Below, piece by piece: positions 22,292 to 33,310 of a stretch of DNA of 52,200 nt. The notes beneath the pieces were generated by a model. It had not been told where the DNA came from and made no database searches. It saw only the letters and a program-made list of their open reading frames with translations. Position numbers and translations under genes: made by a program. How positions within the stretch are numbered: the first letter of the stretch is position 1; every line of letters begins with the position of its first letter. The stretch is from Gamarada debralockiae (lineage: Eukaryota > Ascomycota > Leotiomycetes > Helotiales > Hyphodiscaceae): positions 1-52,200 of the forward strand of contig NXFV01000337.1 of NCBI GenBank assembly GCA_002803225.1, given 5' to 3'.

Positions 22292-24308
22292 ATGGCGCAG
22301 TATTTCTACCTGGGCCTCGTTCCTTCTTCCTCCATGCATCAACCAACTTTTCTCGCTCAACAGGACAAGGGAGTCTACATAGATAAAGTCCACCATCCTC
22401 TCATTTATACCGTAATTCAAACCATGCTCGCAGCATTGAGTAACATCGTGAATGATATTGCTCTCGGACCACAGAATCGAAAGGTGAAGAAGTATCTCGA
22501 TGAAGCCACGTGCGGTAGGTGAATAGAGAGGTTCAGTCGATTGCATGATCTAACTCAGAATAGACTCAGTTTCCGAGGAGCTCGGGAAAGTACTTTCGTC
22601 GCAATTGAGAGGGTTCAAAGAGCGAGAGCTTCTGCAGACGACGTTTGACAAGTACGGCATCGAGGGCTCATCCCAGCAGAAATGTAAGTTTCGTGTTCTT
22701 ATTTGATCAAGCAAATGCTCATAAGATCTCAGACTGGAACGAAGAAAGCTTCAGAAAACATATTAGAAGTGCCCATTCTGAAGTCGCAATCTCGGACCCC
22801 GCGATCCAGCTTCTCTGGAGAAGTTTCTATTTCTACGCCTATCATCCATTTCCTCGTAATCTCCAAGATGGAAAGGTCGATTTTGATGCTTTTAAACGCG
22901 CAGCTCTGCTCATAGTCTTCCAATGTAACGATCTCCTCGGCACTCGAGAACTTGAATGGTTCTGGCGCAACGATGCAGCATTTTTCCGCAAAGCAAGCTT
23001 TGAACGAATTTTCAGAAGCACCGGGGTCCCAGAGACTACGACTCAGTCATCAAAGCAGCAAAATGATATGACTTCTGTCTTAAGTGATGCTATGGATGTT
23101 TTGGTCATGGTTGGGCCTCAATTCATGCACGCAGCTGCGCCACCAGAACAGCTTGAGATTGTTGCGCGGAAGCTGTTCGCTGAGGGACCTGCCGTAGCGC
23201 AAAGAGAAGTGAGGCGGAAAGACGTATCGACCTTGATGAGTTTGTTGCTGCGAATGAGATTGAAGAAAGAGAAGTGGGGGTCGTTTTACAATCTCGGCGA
23301 TTTTGCGGAAGCCAATCCTGCAGACGAAGAGTTGACTGAGACCTTGGTCAACAGCCTGACAGGGAATGAGAGCGAGCAGACTATCACATCTGAGCAGCTT
23401 CTCGGAGCAATAGACCTGATGGTAAGTCTGTTCTCATTTTAAGCACTTGAGAGAGAGCAGCTTTGACTGATTTTTTACAGCCTAATCTTCAGCTACGATT
23501 CTATCAGCTGTGGGCGGTCTTGTTCCAACCTTCAGTAGCCACCGCTGATGTGAAATTATCTCAAACACCCGAAGCTACGCTAACTCATATCAATGGAGCT
23601 ATTTCGCTCTTCGCGCCTCAAACCAAGACTGAAAGTCGTTACCATCAAAGGACTGTCCAGCAAGATGAGCGAATCGCTCTTGAGAAAGCGCAAGTCTCCC
23701 CAGACTCACAAAATACAACAATAGTTCGTCTAGTCCAAGCTCTCTCCCACCATTCATCTGCATACGTCGTGCTGTTCACTAGTGATGCGGTCGCGACAAC
23801 TCCAAAGGCAGTTGTTGGCGCCTACTTCCCTAGCCCCTTGCATGTAACCAGTACCGAAGCGGAAAACGAGAAACGCGAGACTCGAGCCAATAGTTCGCAT
23901 CTGCTTTTTCAATTCCAGCCCAGATTCCGCCTCCTGCGATGGAGGAAACCCGATGTGCCCCTCACAGACCTGATCAAGACAAAAGGTAATAAGGTGTCGC
24001 TTGCAGAGATTGCGATGAGTGAAGGCTCAGCGTCACTCAATGTGCCTTATTGGATTGGAGATCCAGAGGGCCAAGGTAGTGGTCTTTGGATTGATCCCGA
24101 GAAGAAAACAGCGACGCTCGCGAGCGGTGGCGAACAATGGTATAGAGACGTGAGCGCAGAAGGAAACGATGGACTCAGCAAGGCCTGGGAGGTTACAATC
24201 CAGAATGCTCGGATGGATATCTTTACGGTGACGGGTGGTGTGGATCAAGAACTGCAAACAGGGAGAATCACGAGGGTTGAAGATCTCCCCAAACATGTGA
24301 CGGGTTAG
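22292..24308 (+). CDS. TLDc-like domain protein
   Basis: Exons 22292-22514, 22564-22683, 22733-23421 and 23481-24308 give 619 residues; introns are 49, 49 and 59 bp with CTAAC-like branch sites, and every junction keeps frame. A stop lies 18 bases upstream of the chosen ATG in the same frame. The middle (about 120-200) has the look of a degenerate EF-hand lobe (DGKVDFDAFKRAA). The last 270 residues resemble a TLDc domain: an SAYVVLFTS strand, VVGAYFPSP, HLLFQFQPRF, then SGLWIDPEKKTATL. TLDc proteins act in oxidative stress protection and in vacuolar ATPase regulation or membrane trafficking. There is no signal peptide, so it is cytosolic. It begins 164 bp after the chitinase stop, on the same strand. 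The TLDc assignment is from motif resemblance only. Confidence 0.7.
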
Positions 24309-25469
24309 ACCCGTTAGCTGGACTTGACTTGGCTGCCTTAGGTAGCCTGTGTTGTCGCCTGAATGGTCTCCATAGCGACCTAGCTTGTTGTCTGTATACA
24401 GTTTACGGCTGTGACATTCTCTTCTTTTTTTTTTCTTCTTCAGAGTGTTCTCTTTGTATTATACATTGCTAGCACTAGCTTAAAATACAACTCCTGTTAG
24501 CCTGTCACATCTAGTACGCTTTGGCAGTATATCTACTACTCCTATGGATTAGAACCTTTTTTTCCTTCTCTTCTTAGCTTAGGATTCTCGAATATTAGTG
24601 TGACGGCGTTGAAGGATCTAAGACGCGGCCCCGAGACCACTGCCGAGAAGGGTAACAAACCCCCAGCTATTCAAGTTCAAGACCGAACCTAGAACTATGC
24701 CAGATACTAAGCCTGGCTTAACAAATACATTTCCCTTAGTATAATAGCCCTGGCCCTCTCTAATATTTTCCTCTACTATAAGAGAAAACCTAATTACCTA
24801 ATCTTCTCTTACTTACCTAGTATAGCTTAGAAAAGCTTAGGCTTGAGCTTCTTTTAGAGTTCTCTTCCTTCTTCTTCTCTCCTTAACTTAGTTTTCTCTT
24901 ATCGTAGTGCAAATACTATTATGCTCTTCTTAAGGCCTCTATGTGGTGCTGTGACAATATTCCGAGGAGTCTTCTCCGACCGTATAGCTTGCGCTACTTC
25001 AATTATAATCGCCGGGAATACATCTTTAATATTAATATTACTATTGTCAAAGTAATCTATATGAATTCGCTTTGTTTAGAGTTGTTATTGTTGTAAAAGG
25101 AGAGGCAGAAACAGTGTAGTAGAAGGTGCAAAAGGCATGGCGAGGCTTAAAAGTCGACAAATTTTTAGTGTAATCTAGCAAAAGCAGCTAGAAAATTTTT
25201 GTAAGTAGATTACTATCAGAATAATCTAGATTACAGTTTCTAGAGCTGATTGTTTGGCAAAAATAATCTGTGGTGTAATCTGAGTGTAATCTAGCTAGAT
25301 TATTTTTACCAAACAGGGCTTAAGAGAATTTGATGGATTGAGAGGAAATTTATGGCTATCAAAATCCTACTGACCGACGGGAATTTAATCTCCTTGTAAT
25401 AACGCCCAAAACATAGACAAAATGGGTATCATACAAACAATCGGCACAGATGCATTTTGAAGATCTGCT
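24309..25469. other. AT-rich decayed intergenic DNA
   Basis: This 1.2-kb stretch is rich in CTA/TAG triplets, short of open frames, and looks like decayed repeat DNA, perhaps worn by repeat-induced point mutation. It contains the hairpin listed at 25251-25315. No gene or RNA was seen. Confidence 0.5.
25251..25315. repeat. 19-bp inverted repeat (hairpin) in AT-rich DNA
   Basis: The left arm at 25251-25269 and the right arm at 25297-25315 pair over 19 bp with a single mismatch, around a 27-base loop. The motif GTGTAATCTAGC also occurs directly repeated at about 25169 and 25284. This may be the end of a miniature transposable element, but no target-site duplication was identified. Confidence 0.5.
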
Positions 25470-26208
25470 TTATGTCCCCAATACCACAGCCACAAGCCCC
25501 AAAATACCAAGGGACCAACTAGCATAAAAATATGGTAAAGAATAACACGCGGAGCAGCGGCGGAAATATGCCATTTCTAGACTCATGCAATTGGAGCAGC
25601 CGTAATATCGATCGTAGAATTCGACGGGGAGTATAGGAGGATCTTTCCATTGCGGCTGCTTCACCATTGGCTGGTAGCGGTAGAAGACTAAATGACGAGG
25701 GATATCGTGAGGGTACCCTTTGCCGCGGCGGATTATTTTTGGTAGCATGGTTTCTCGAACTAGGGCTCTTAGCTTTTTTGATATTGGTTAAAGATCTCTA
25801 AATATTTACCTCAACAAATTCACAGTGATGAAAATGTCTTACGTCTAGCCATCGTCGAAGGATGCCCCGCTTTGTGTTGTACTCCCTTTTCAGTTTGGCA
25901 AAAAAATGCCCATCATCACTACATGCTCTACGATCAATTTGCGCTAGACGGAGATGGTGTCCTCTGTTCACTCCAAGTAATACATATTCCCTAGCTGGCG
26001 TCGGGATTGGGTTTCCATTTGATTTTCCTGCTCTCTGGGGAGTAGGCTGCGGGCTTGCGGAGACGCCAGCGTGTGACAAATTTTGAAGAGGTAAATTTCG
26101 GCCGCCTATTCTTGGTGTAGAATAAGCTTGACTTTTGGAGTGTACGGGAGGTAAAGGCTGTACCACTGATGATGCCGAGGGGAAGGCGTGAGGTTTTATC
26201 TCTGGCAT
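25470..26208 (-). CDS. Fungal-specific protein with a C-terminal membrane segment, unknown function
   Basis: Two exons (25810-26208 and 25470-25772) are needed; the 37-bp intron (GTAAAT donor, AAG acceptor) is unusually short, so the junction is tentative. The product would be 233 residues. Residues 1-80 are Pro/Ser-rich. The segment around REYVLLGVNRG and DGHFFAKLKREYNTKRG matches a widespread uncharacterised ascomycete family that starts its conserved core with REYVLLCVN. After the intron come LPKIIRRGKGYP and a Tyr/Pro-rich stretch with three Cys. A hydrophobic helix (SWSLGILGLVAVVLG) ends the chain, suggesting tail anchoring. The open frame continues upstream without an ATG, so an additional 5' exon is possible. 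No known biochemical role. Confidence 0.6.
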
Positions 26209-26823
26209 ATAGATCGCTGGAATATTGAGCTCGGAAGATTTTGCAACAGAAAGGGATGTTTGGGAATTTATATTTTGGTTGTCCGCCGAACCTGGAAATT
26301 TACGTAAAGAATCCGACCGAGGAACTTGCCCGATACATCCCCCATACGACTTAACCCTGGGACGTCAGCCGTCTGGCTCTTGAACCACATTTTTGAAATT
26401 CGCGGTCACCCTGCCAACGTAGTTGCTTAAACCCTAAAGGAGCGAGTCCAGTAGTTAATTACAAGCCTCGTACCCTGAACAAATCGGACTTTTGACGTTT
26501 CTGTACGGGTCGTGATTTGGTCGGGATATCGACTACTCGGGTACCACAATGCAGCATTGATGCCCGAGTTGTGCCTAAGTCCCAATCAGATAGCAAGCGG
26601 TCCTACGCGCATAGAATTGATGTTTTCCTTGGTCGATTCCAATTTCAGCTTTCAGCTCGCCTTTTGACTGTTCAAGGCGCCACAGACCTCATTTTGGGAA
26701 TTTTTTGGATAGCAAGACATAAAAGCAAGCACAATCCGAAGCTTTTCCTTTCTTCAAATCTTTCTGCCAATTTAACTCCTAAACTGTCTTCGATAACTGT
26801 CTCTGCTCAGCCGCACGTTTGCA
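26209..26823. other. Divergent upstream region
   Basis: The gap separates the minus-strand gene from the next plus-strand gene and presumably holds both promoters. The frame open at 26517-26906 (+) overlaps the next gene's start in another frame and is not supported. Confidence 0.4.
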
Positions 26824-28043
26824 ATGCAGCTATCTCATTTCAGCCTCTGTCTCACTACCCTGCTCTTTACCACAACTTCATTCTCCCACATTCTCCCCCA
26901 CGTTAAGAATCAAATTCATCCTCGCGACGCAGTACCAGAATCAAAACAATGTGGCTATTCTGGCAATACCGACATCTATGGCCTCGGAATCCGTCTCGGA
27001 CTATACCTACAATGGGCCGCAGGCTTCCTCGCAGGATTTCTTCGCAAGGACGCCTCGGAATCAGCCGTGGAGATCCAATATAGCCATTTACTATTCGCTA
27101 TGGCGATTTTTCTCGCTATTGCGACTCTTGACACCAGTTCCGCTGCTCCTTTAGATATTGTCATATTGTTCTTTATGTATTTCGGTGGATTGATTACTGT
27201 TACTTTTGGAGTTTACAGTCATTTATTTAACGCTAAAGACCGGGGAGCTGTCAATAATGCGTTTCGAAAACATCGGCTTGCGATATCACTTGGGATATTC
27301 GTTACATGTGGGACGTCATTTTATGCAAGTTGGTTTTGGTGGAAGGGAATTCGTGAGAGGTTCGAGATAGATCCAGCTTGCACTTATCATATGTTTATTG
27401 TCTGGGTGAAGGTACCTATCTCAGTGCATGGCCGAGGGACAGGGCAGATGTTTATTAGCGTCTGGTCCATAATTTGGAATGTTTTTTGGTTTGTGGCTAT
27501 AGTCCACAATATTGCTATTAATATTAGAAACCGTCGTTGGAGGGCGAGAATTGAGGGTGAGGTGGGCCGGTCAGGAGAGGAAGTGGAAGCAAACACAGAG
27601 AAGAGCGTTAATAATAATATGGAGGAGGTGCAGAGTCCAGATGAACAGGACCCTAGTAGTCCTAGCAAAAGGGGGTCTAACGGTGAGAGGTCTAACGAGG
27701 GGAGGCCTAACAAAGGGAGGTCTGACAGCCCTATACTTATTATCCAAAGACTTCCTATATACCATATCTTACTAATCCTCTGATCAGGGAGTTAGCCCGC
27801 CGTTGTGGCCCATTCATTGGTTTCGCTTGCCTCGTATACACTATCAATGCTATCGAGTTGATGTTGGTCTGGAATGAAATAACAGACACCAACCACGTTG
27901 ACTCAATCGGCCAACTATTTCCACTCATAGTGGGCACTTTTACTTTAGCCGAGCTGCTTCTAAAAAACCTCCCTGATGTAAATACTTCTATCCTTGTTGC
28001 TTTGCCTGTTTTATTGAGCAAGAAGCGAGCTAACCTGAGCTGA
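26824..28043 (+). CDS. Multi-pass membrane protein, fungal-specific, unknown function
   Basis: Exon 1 (26824-27719) and exon 2 (27788-28043) give 383 residues if a 68-bp intron with a weak GTCTGA donor is used. The sequence starts with a signal-like helix, then CGYSGNTDIYGLGIRLGLYL, the conserved opening of an uncharacterised ascomycete membrane family. At least five hydrophobic helices follow (around 27095-27165, 27180-27225, 27290-27340, 27460-27530, and in exon 2 around CLVYTINAIELMLVW). Exon 2 carries the family's second conserved block (DSIGQLFPLIVGTFTL). The loop between helices is Glu/Ser/Arg-rich and ends in a 15-bp tandem repeat that overlaps the splice donor. The alternative is a frameshift in this repeat, making the gene defective. 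Confidence 0.6.
27674..27728 (+). repeat. 15-bp tandem repeat, about 3.7 copies
   Basis: Units begin at 27674, 27689, 27704 and 27719 with consensus GGTCTAACNAGGGGA. In the frame of exon 1 they add five-residue units of the type R-S/P-N-x-G. Most copies contain AG|GTCTAAC or AG|GTCTGAC, so each could act as a weak donor. Confidence 0.75.
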
Positions 28044-31000
28044 TAGCACTGGCAAAATAAGCTGGATAGGATGCTAGCTTTGGCTGGAAACATATAAGTA
28101 GAGTATGGATCAGATCCGAATACTATATTCTGGCTTAGGTTAAGGTGTAGCCGAACAGGAGCGCGCGCTTATTATGCGCTACCAACTGGAGTATAGGAGA
28201 GGTGACGGAGCTAAGGATTTTAATAAGTTTGTAATATGGTTGGGTTTCTGCTCCTTGTGTTAGAATATGGCTTAGTAATCAGGCTCCTGAAGGAACACGG
28301 CCATAGGGTATAGCAGTACAGGCAGTTCAGTACTCTATATGTCACTAACGCTGGAGCTAGAGAGCCACCTCTGTCACGGTTTGCTTTGCCAATCATCATC
28401 TAAGTTTTTCAATTTTATCTTTGGAAGCATCTCCGATAGTCTGAGATATGAGTAGTCTCTATGATATGATCACCTTGGTCAGAATTCAATAAAATCGATA
28501 CCCCGTATGTTTGCAACTTTGGAACTCAGAAGAGGTTGATTACTCAACAGTTTCAAGAAACTCAGTAGCCGCTCTCCATCGAAACGTTGACATATGGATC
28601 GGAGATCAATATCAGTGATCGGGAAACGGAATACAGTAAAACCCCTTTACTAGAATCCCCTAGGTAAGAATACCCCACTAATAAGAATTTGACGGCGAGT
28701 CCCGGTACCCTTGATTTTATAATCATATGCCCCCTATATAAGAATACCCTTATATAAGAATATGTCCCTTAGTCGAGCAATATTCTTAAGAGGGGGGTTT
28801 ACTCTAATGTCAGTCAGAGTATATACTCCAGCCCAAATATTCAGTGCACCTCCTCATTCCCACCTTGCAGACGTCGTTGCACACAGCATCATTCAATGTA
28901 CCTGTCAAAGGACCCTACGTCAACGCCGCTCAGCCATAACGCGAGATCTTGGAGTAACTACTATCACTCTCCCACAACACGCGAAAATGGCGGTTATCGA
29001 AGAAAGATTCGAGACGTGAAGGAGAAGATAATCTCCACATGCTGCAGATTAGAGCTTGTATCCTTACTTCGAAGACAGGAATTGGTGAGGAATGAGGAAA
29101 TGAAAATATAAAGATGGTGAGAAAGCCTGTTCTAACACAACCATATTCCTCTCCAGTCGCAACTTTCGTGATGTGACCTCCAAGTCTATAGCTTTTCCAA
29201 CGGGTGCAAAAGCCGTCTCCGCGGTGGAGGTGTGGACGCCTTGGTTCTTTTGCACTTTCCTAATTCTAAAAATGTGATGCGGATGGAGGGGCCAAAGAGA
29301 TAAGGGGGATCCTGGTTAGCACTCTCGGTAGTGCTTTTGGCGGCCAAGCCAAAGCCCAGTATCACTCATACCTACAGCAACAAATGAAGAGGTCAACGGA
29401 AGGTTCTCCGTCACCATCTTTGCGGTCTTTAGTACAAGGCAGTTGCTTGCAAGCATGTACTCGTTCAAGCTGAAAAGCCGGAGAAAGCCCACCTCCATCT
29501 TCAGCGCACAAGCTTTTGAAACTTCTCGTTTTGGACTCCCACATAAGCCACATCCCTGAACAAGTTCTAGATTCCGAATGCACACCCCGCATTTCTTCAC
29601 CACTCTTCAATGTGGGGGACGATATCTAACTTATCGAGCCTCGTAATGGGGACCTGTATTACCACACCGTCATTCTGCAATGCAAAACCCTGAAGATCTG
29701 GAAGCGAAGATCTATTCTGCCATGGGATGACGTCCATTCCGATCAGTTGTGTCTTAATTTGAATTGCGCACTCCCCTTGAGTCCTTGCTTCACTCCAATG
29801 GAGTAGTAGGTCAGCAGTTTTTCTTGTGCAACGTTTGTGTCTTTCAATCTGATTTCATTTTCCTTTTGGCTTCATTTGGTTGGCGCTCTCTGCACCGTTA
29901 GCGAAACACTGCCGCGAGACATCCGAAGAAAGATTGTTGCCGCTGCTCCCAGCCGCTCATCCCGAAACCGTTGGCCCCAACAGCAGATCAGGTCGAGGGT
30001 GTTGGAGTTGATTCAAGGCGGGGAGACGGGCCTTCTTCGAAAATCGACTGGCTGTTGCCAGGTTAGTGATATTTATAACACTACAGTCGATCGGAAGATC
30101 TGAAGCAGCCTATCAGTGTTCCCAGGAGCGCTCGAACTGCATTGAAGAATCAATTTACCACCGTAACCCTCACAGAGGGACCACTACCGAGATTTCGGCG
30201 CCTTACTCGGCCAACTGCTGAAGTGTTATCTCGCACAAAGTAGCAAGGTGCGTGCAACCTGCAACCTGCAACCTCTCCACCAAATCTGGTTCTAAAACAA
30301 GTCTTTGAGTTCTGTAAAACGTACCTTTACAGCCACATACCTTTTCAATCCTTGTCCTTCCTGTTGTGAATGGAGGAGGGCCGTCACGTTATGTAAATTT
30401 CATGCGGGCTGGAGAGAAAACCCGACAGTTCGGTTGCGAATAGGATTCCTCCCTGGACTCCATAAAACCAATGCAAGATTCCACAAAATAGGGAACGGCC
30501 TGACCGAGGTTTGGCGGATTAAATGTGACGGGCCCACCCATGTGATACGAGGACGTTGGGAAACGAAAATAAGGGTCCAGATGGTTGAAGTTGTGACGTT
30601 GTTGTACGACGCAATTGTTGAAGAGGTCGTGAAGTGAAAGATCGGAATGCGCAATGCTTTGAAAGGAGCTAAGATGCGACCTTTCGGAGGGTTGACAAGG
30701 TGGGATGCTCTCCGTGGTTGAAGAAAGGCGAGATGATAGGAATTCTGCAAGGCCATAGTGGTGTGGGAGAAATCATCCTATTTCGTCCAGGCCAGAACCC
30801 AGTCCCTCCCGCACCAATTTCCCCCAACGATCCCTCAATTGGCTCAGGAAAGTAGACCCTTGCTACCTACGATGTTTCTGCGCCCCTCCCCATTCGCCCA
30901 ACCGCTGCACCTGCAAAATTGTACAACACATCTCAAAACATCAATATATGTAGCAGATCACACCCTCCACTCAACGACTAGACCAGACACTCGGGACTAC

Positions 31001-31587
31001 CCTTCCTCGATGATCGTGCAGCTTCTGGCAGAATGTCGCTGAAATAGAGGATGTTTTCTTGGGTGTCTAGGAGTGTGGTGCTGGCCAGTGCCAGCGTCTC
31101 CGCCAGTCTGGTCTTCTAGTCGAAACCCTGGTCTGCTCACATTCCTGCAATGAAGGATCCCATCGCTTCAGTGAAGAGATTTGGTGGAGTCCCCAGTTTC
31201 TGGATCTTTGCCGCAGCCTCGCAGGTGCAAGAAGTATATGTGTTGGCTGTTGCACCCACCCTCCTTTTCCTAAATTTATCTATTCTGAGTTGCAACCCTT
31301 TTCGAATTTTATCTGCAGCTCATCTCTTCCTCAGCTTTACTTGATCGAATATTTTCTTCAACAAGTACTAGCAAGCAGGCTATCTTGACCAAAGTATTCG
31401 TACCGAGTAAACGACCCGACTTGAAAATACCCTTCCCTGAACTCAAATCCATTCGTTGTCAGAAGCCCACTTGTTTACCTTGATCGAAGTATACGTATTG
31501 ATCATTATTAAATGAAACCTCCTTCGTTTCTTTCGTCACGAAATCGGGCTCCAAATGCCAAATACGTCCTGAGGTCCCCAGTCCACA
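28044..31587. other. Gene-poor region of about 3.5 kb
   Basis: No ORF has support. Bases 28080-28400 look like decayed repeat DNA. A 171-bp miniature element sits at 28634-28804. A short (GCAACCT)3 repeat lies at about 30251-30273. Bases 31000-31587 are probably leader and promoter of the following gene. Confidence 0.45.
28634..28804. mobile_element. 171-bp miniature element with pogo/Fot-like ends
   Basis: The left end CAGTAAAACCCCTTTAC and the complement of the right end GAGTAAACCCCCCTCTT are imperfect terminal inverted repeats. Both outer flanks are TA (28632-28633 and 28805-28806), as expected for Tc1/mariner-pogo target sites. The inside is built of repeated ATAAGAATA-type motifs and has no coding capacity, so it would depend on a transposase elsewhere. 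Confidence 0.65.
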
Positions 31588-32902
31588 ATGAACATCACTC
31601 TCGTTCTCAACCGCCAGCGTCCGTCGACACTGACCAGCAACATGGACATCTCGACATTTCTCAACCCCTCGGATGAGCTCGACCGGGAGACCGAAACCAT
31701 GGAAGTTGATTCACCAATCGCAACATTGTATCCACCGCAAAATCCCCCCGAAAGCAGGCCTTTAATCAATAGCTCCCCGCCCACTCCGTCAACAACGCGT
31801 GTCTATCCGCATATGCTTCCACCGATGCAACTACGCCAGAAACTAGTGGCACCGGATCAACCACACTCTGACAACACCCTTCCCCCTCTGAGATTCCTAT
31901 TTCAAAACACCACTCCGCCTATTCGGCTAGCCAAGACCCAGGGCAACGACGATTATTGCGCCCAAATGACAATGCAAGAGGTGGAGAAAAAGGCCCATCT
32001 CAACTGTAGTGCCCCCAAGGTTCATCATTCTCCAAGCACAGAAAGTGTCGTTCTTAACTTTCACAAGTGTCAATCTCGGTCTTTACTCCCAGACAAAGAT
32101 GCACGCACCGGCCTCTCCCGTCGCCGCTCTCATCACTCCTCGTCCATCGCCCCTCGCTCCCCACGTAGTCCTCACCACCGCATCTTCCGCCGAGGATCAC
32201 ACCACAAGACCATGTGGAACATCCCAATCCATCGAGCACCCAGCGACGGAGTCCGGTACCGGCAACCCGTTATCGTCGCCCAGGATGAGCACACTCATTA
32301 CGACAGCTCATCCTCGCCCATCTCCAAGCCCAAAAAGGTCGCCCATAATAACAAGGCCTACTCCAAAGAAATGATCGACTGGATCCGCTACCACAAAGTC
32401 GACCGCGGGATGTCCTTCAAAGTCGACATGATGCCTTTGTTCTTCGAACAGTTCCCAAAGCGTTACGATCCCGACGCCACCGAGCAGATCCTCTCGTCCC
32501 GCTACTACAGAGACAACAATCGTCCCGAGCTAGACGCAAAGGGCAACTGGAGTGTGGATGAGAAGGGAAACTTGAAGATGCTGGGTGATAAGGTGCGAGA
32601 TCGCTCTACGGCTGAAGGGAAGGATCTTGATGTGCCGGCGAGCTTGGTGGATAGGGCGCCGTGGAGGGTGGTTAGTGGGAAGTATGATCATTGGAAGAGT
32701 CCAATTTTGGAGGAGGATAAGGAGAGGGCGAGAAGAATTTTGGAGGGGGACGATCTGAATGATACACATGGGAGTAAGTCAACAGTCTTTGCTCATTTTA
32801 TGAGGATGTATGCTGACTGTGGCAACAGAGCGAGCAGAATGGCGCCGCATATTCCGTGAAACTGAGCACTTAATGTATAAGCCGCAACCAGACGATGTTT
32901 AA
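31588..32902 (+). CDS. Fungal protein with a SANT/Myb-like region, unknown function
   Basis: Exons 31588-32773 and 32829-32902 give 419 residues; the 55-bp intron has a GTAAGT donor, GCTGAC branch site and CAACAG acceptor, and exon 2 ends the protein with EWRRIFRETEH...DDV. The N-terminal 240 residues are Pro/Ser/His/Arg-rich and disordered. Residues from about 260 (YSKEMIDWIRYHKVDRGMSF) resemble a fungal SANT/Myb-like helical module often followed by an LSSRYYRDN-type third helix. Such proteins are usually nuclear, but no DNA target is known. A second ATG at 31642 (MDISTFL) could be the true start. It is convergent with IWR1, with 408 bp between the stops. Confidence 0.65.
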
Positions 32903-33310
32903 GTGCTTAAAGTCAGAATAGAGGGTGGCGGCGAAGCCTGTTGTCGTTCGGCGCTGGGGTTTTGGTGTTCAGAGGGGACAAAAGTCGAAGCAGGTCAGCC
33001 TTTGAAGGAGTTAATGGCGTGGAAGAATCCCATCTTGTATATGTTGTATTTATTGCTTCTATTTTGGATTGGGGAATGACTGCGTCTGAGCGCTTTCCAT
33101 GTATGTTGGATTGTACGAAGCTGTATGAAAGTTACGATTCACGAGTCTTGCGCTTTTCACGATTGTATTGGAGCAGGGAAAATAGCACTTGGTTGATACT
33201 AGTCAATTTATTCCATTCGACTGACATATTGTACAAGTCTATTGTATTGTGGTTGTGAGGCCTTGATGCTGCTTTGCACTGACTTCAAATCCTTTTATGC
33301 TTGTTCGGTA
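32903..33310. other. Convergent 3' region
   Basis: The gap lies between two stop codons on facing genes and should hold both 3' untranslated regions and polyadenylation sites. The 105-codon frame at 32941-33258 has no support. Confidence 0.5.

Noticed and set aside
24410..24509. Possible 100-bp solo LTR with TGTGACA...TGTCACA tips
   Set aside because: No 5-bp target duplication and no retrotransposon coding remnants next to it; the tips are short enough to be chance.
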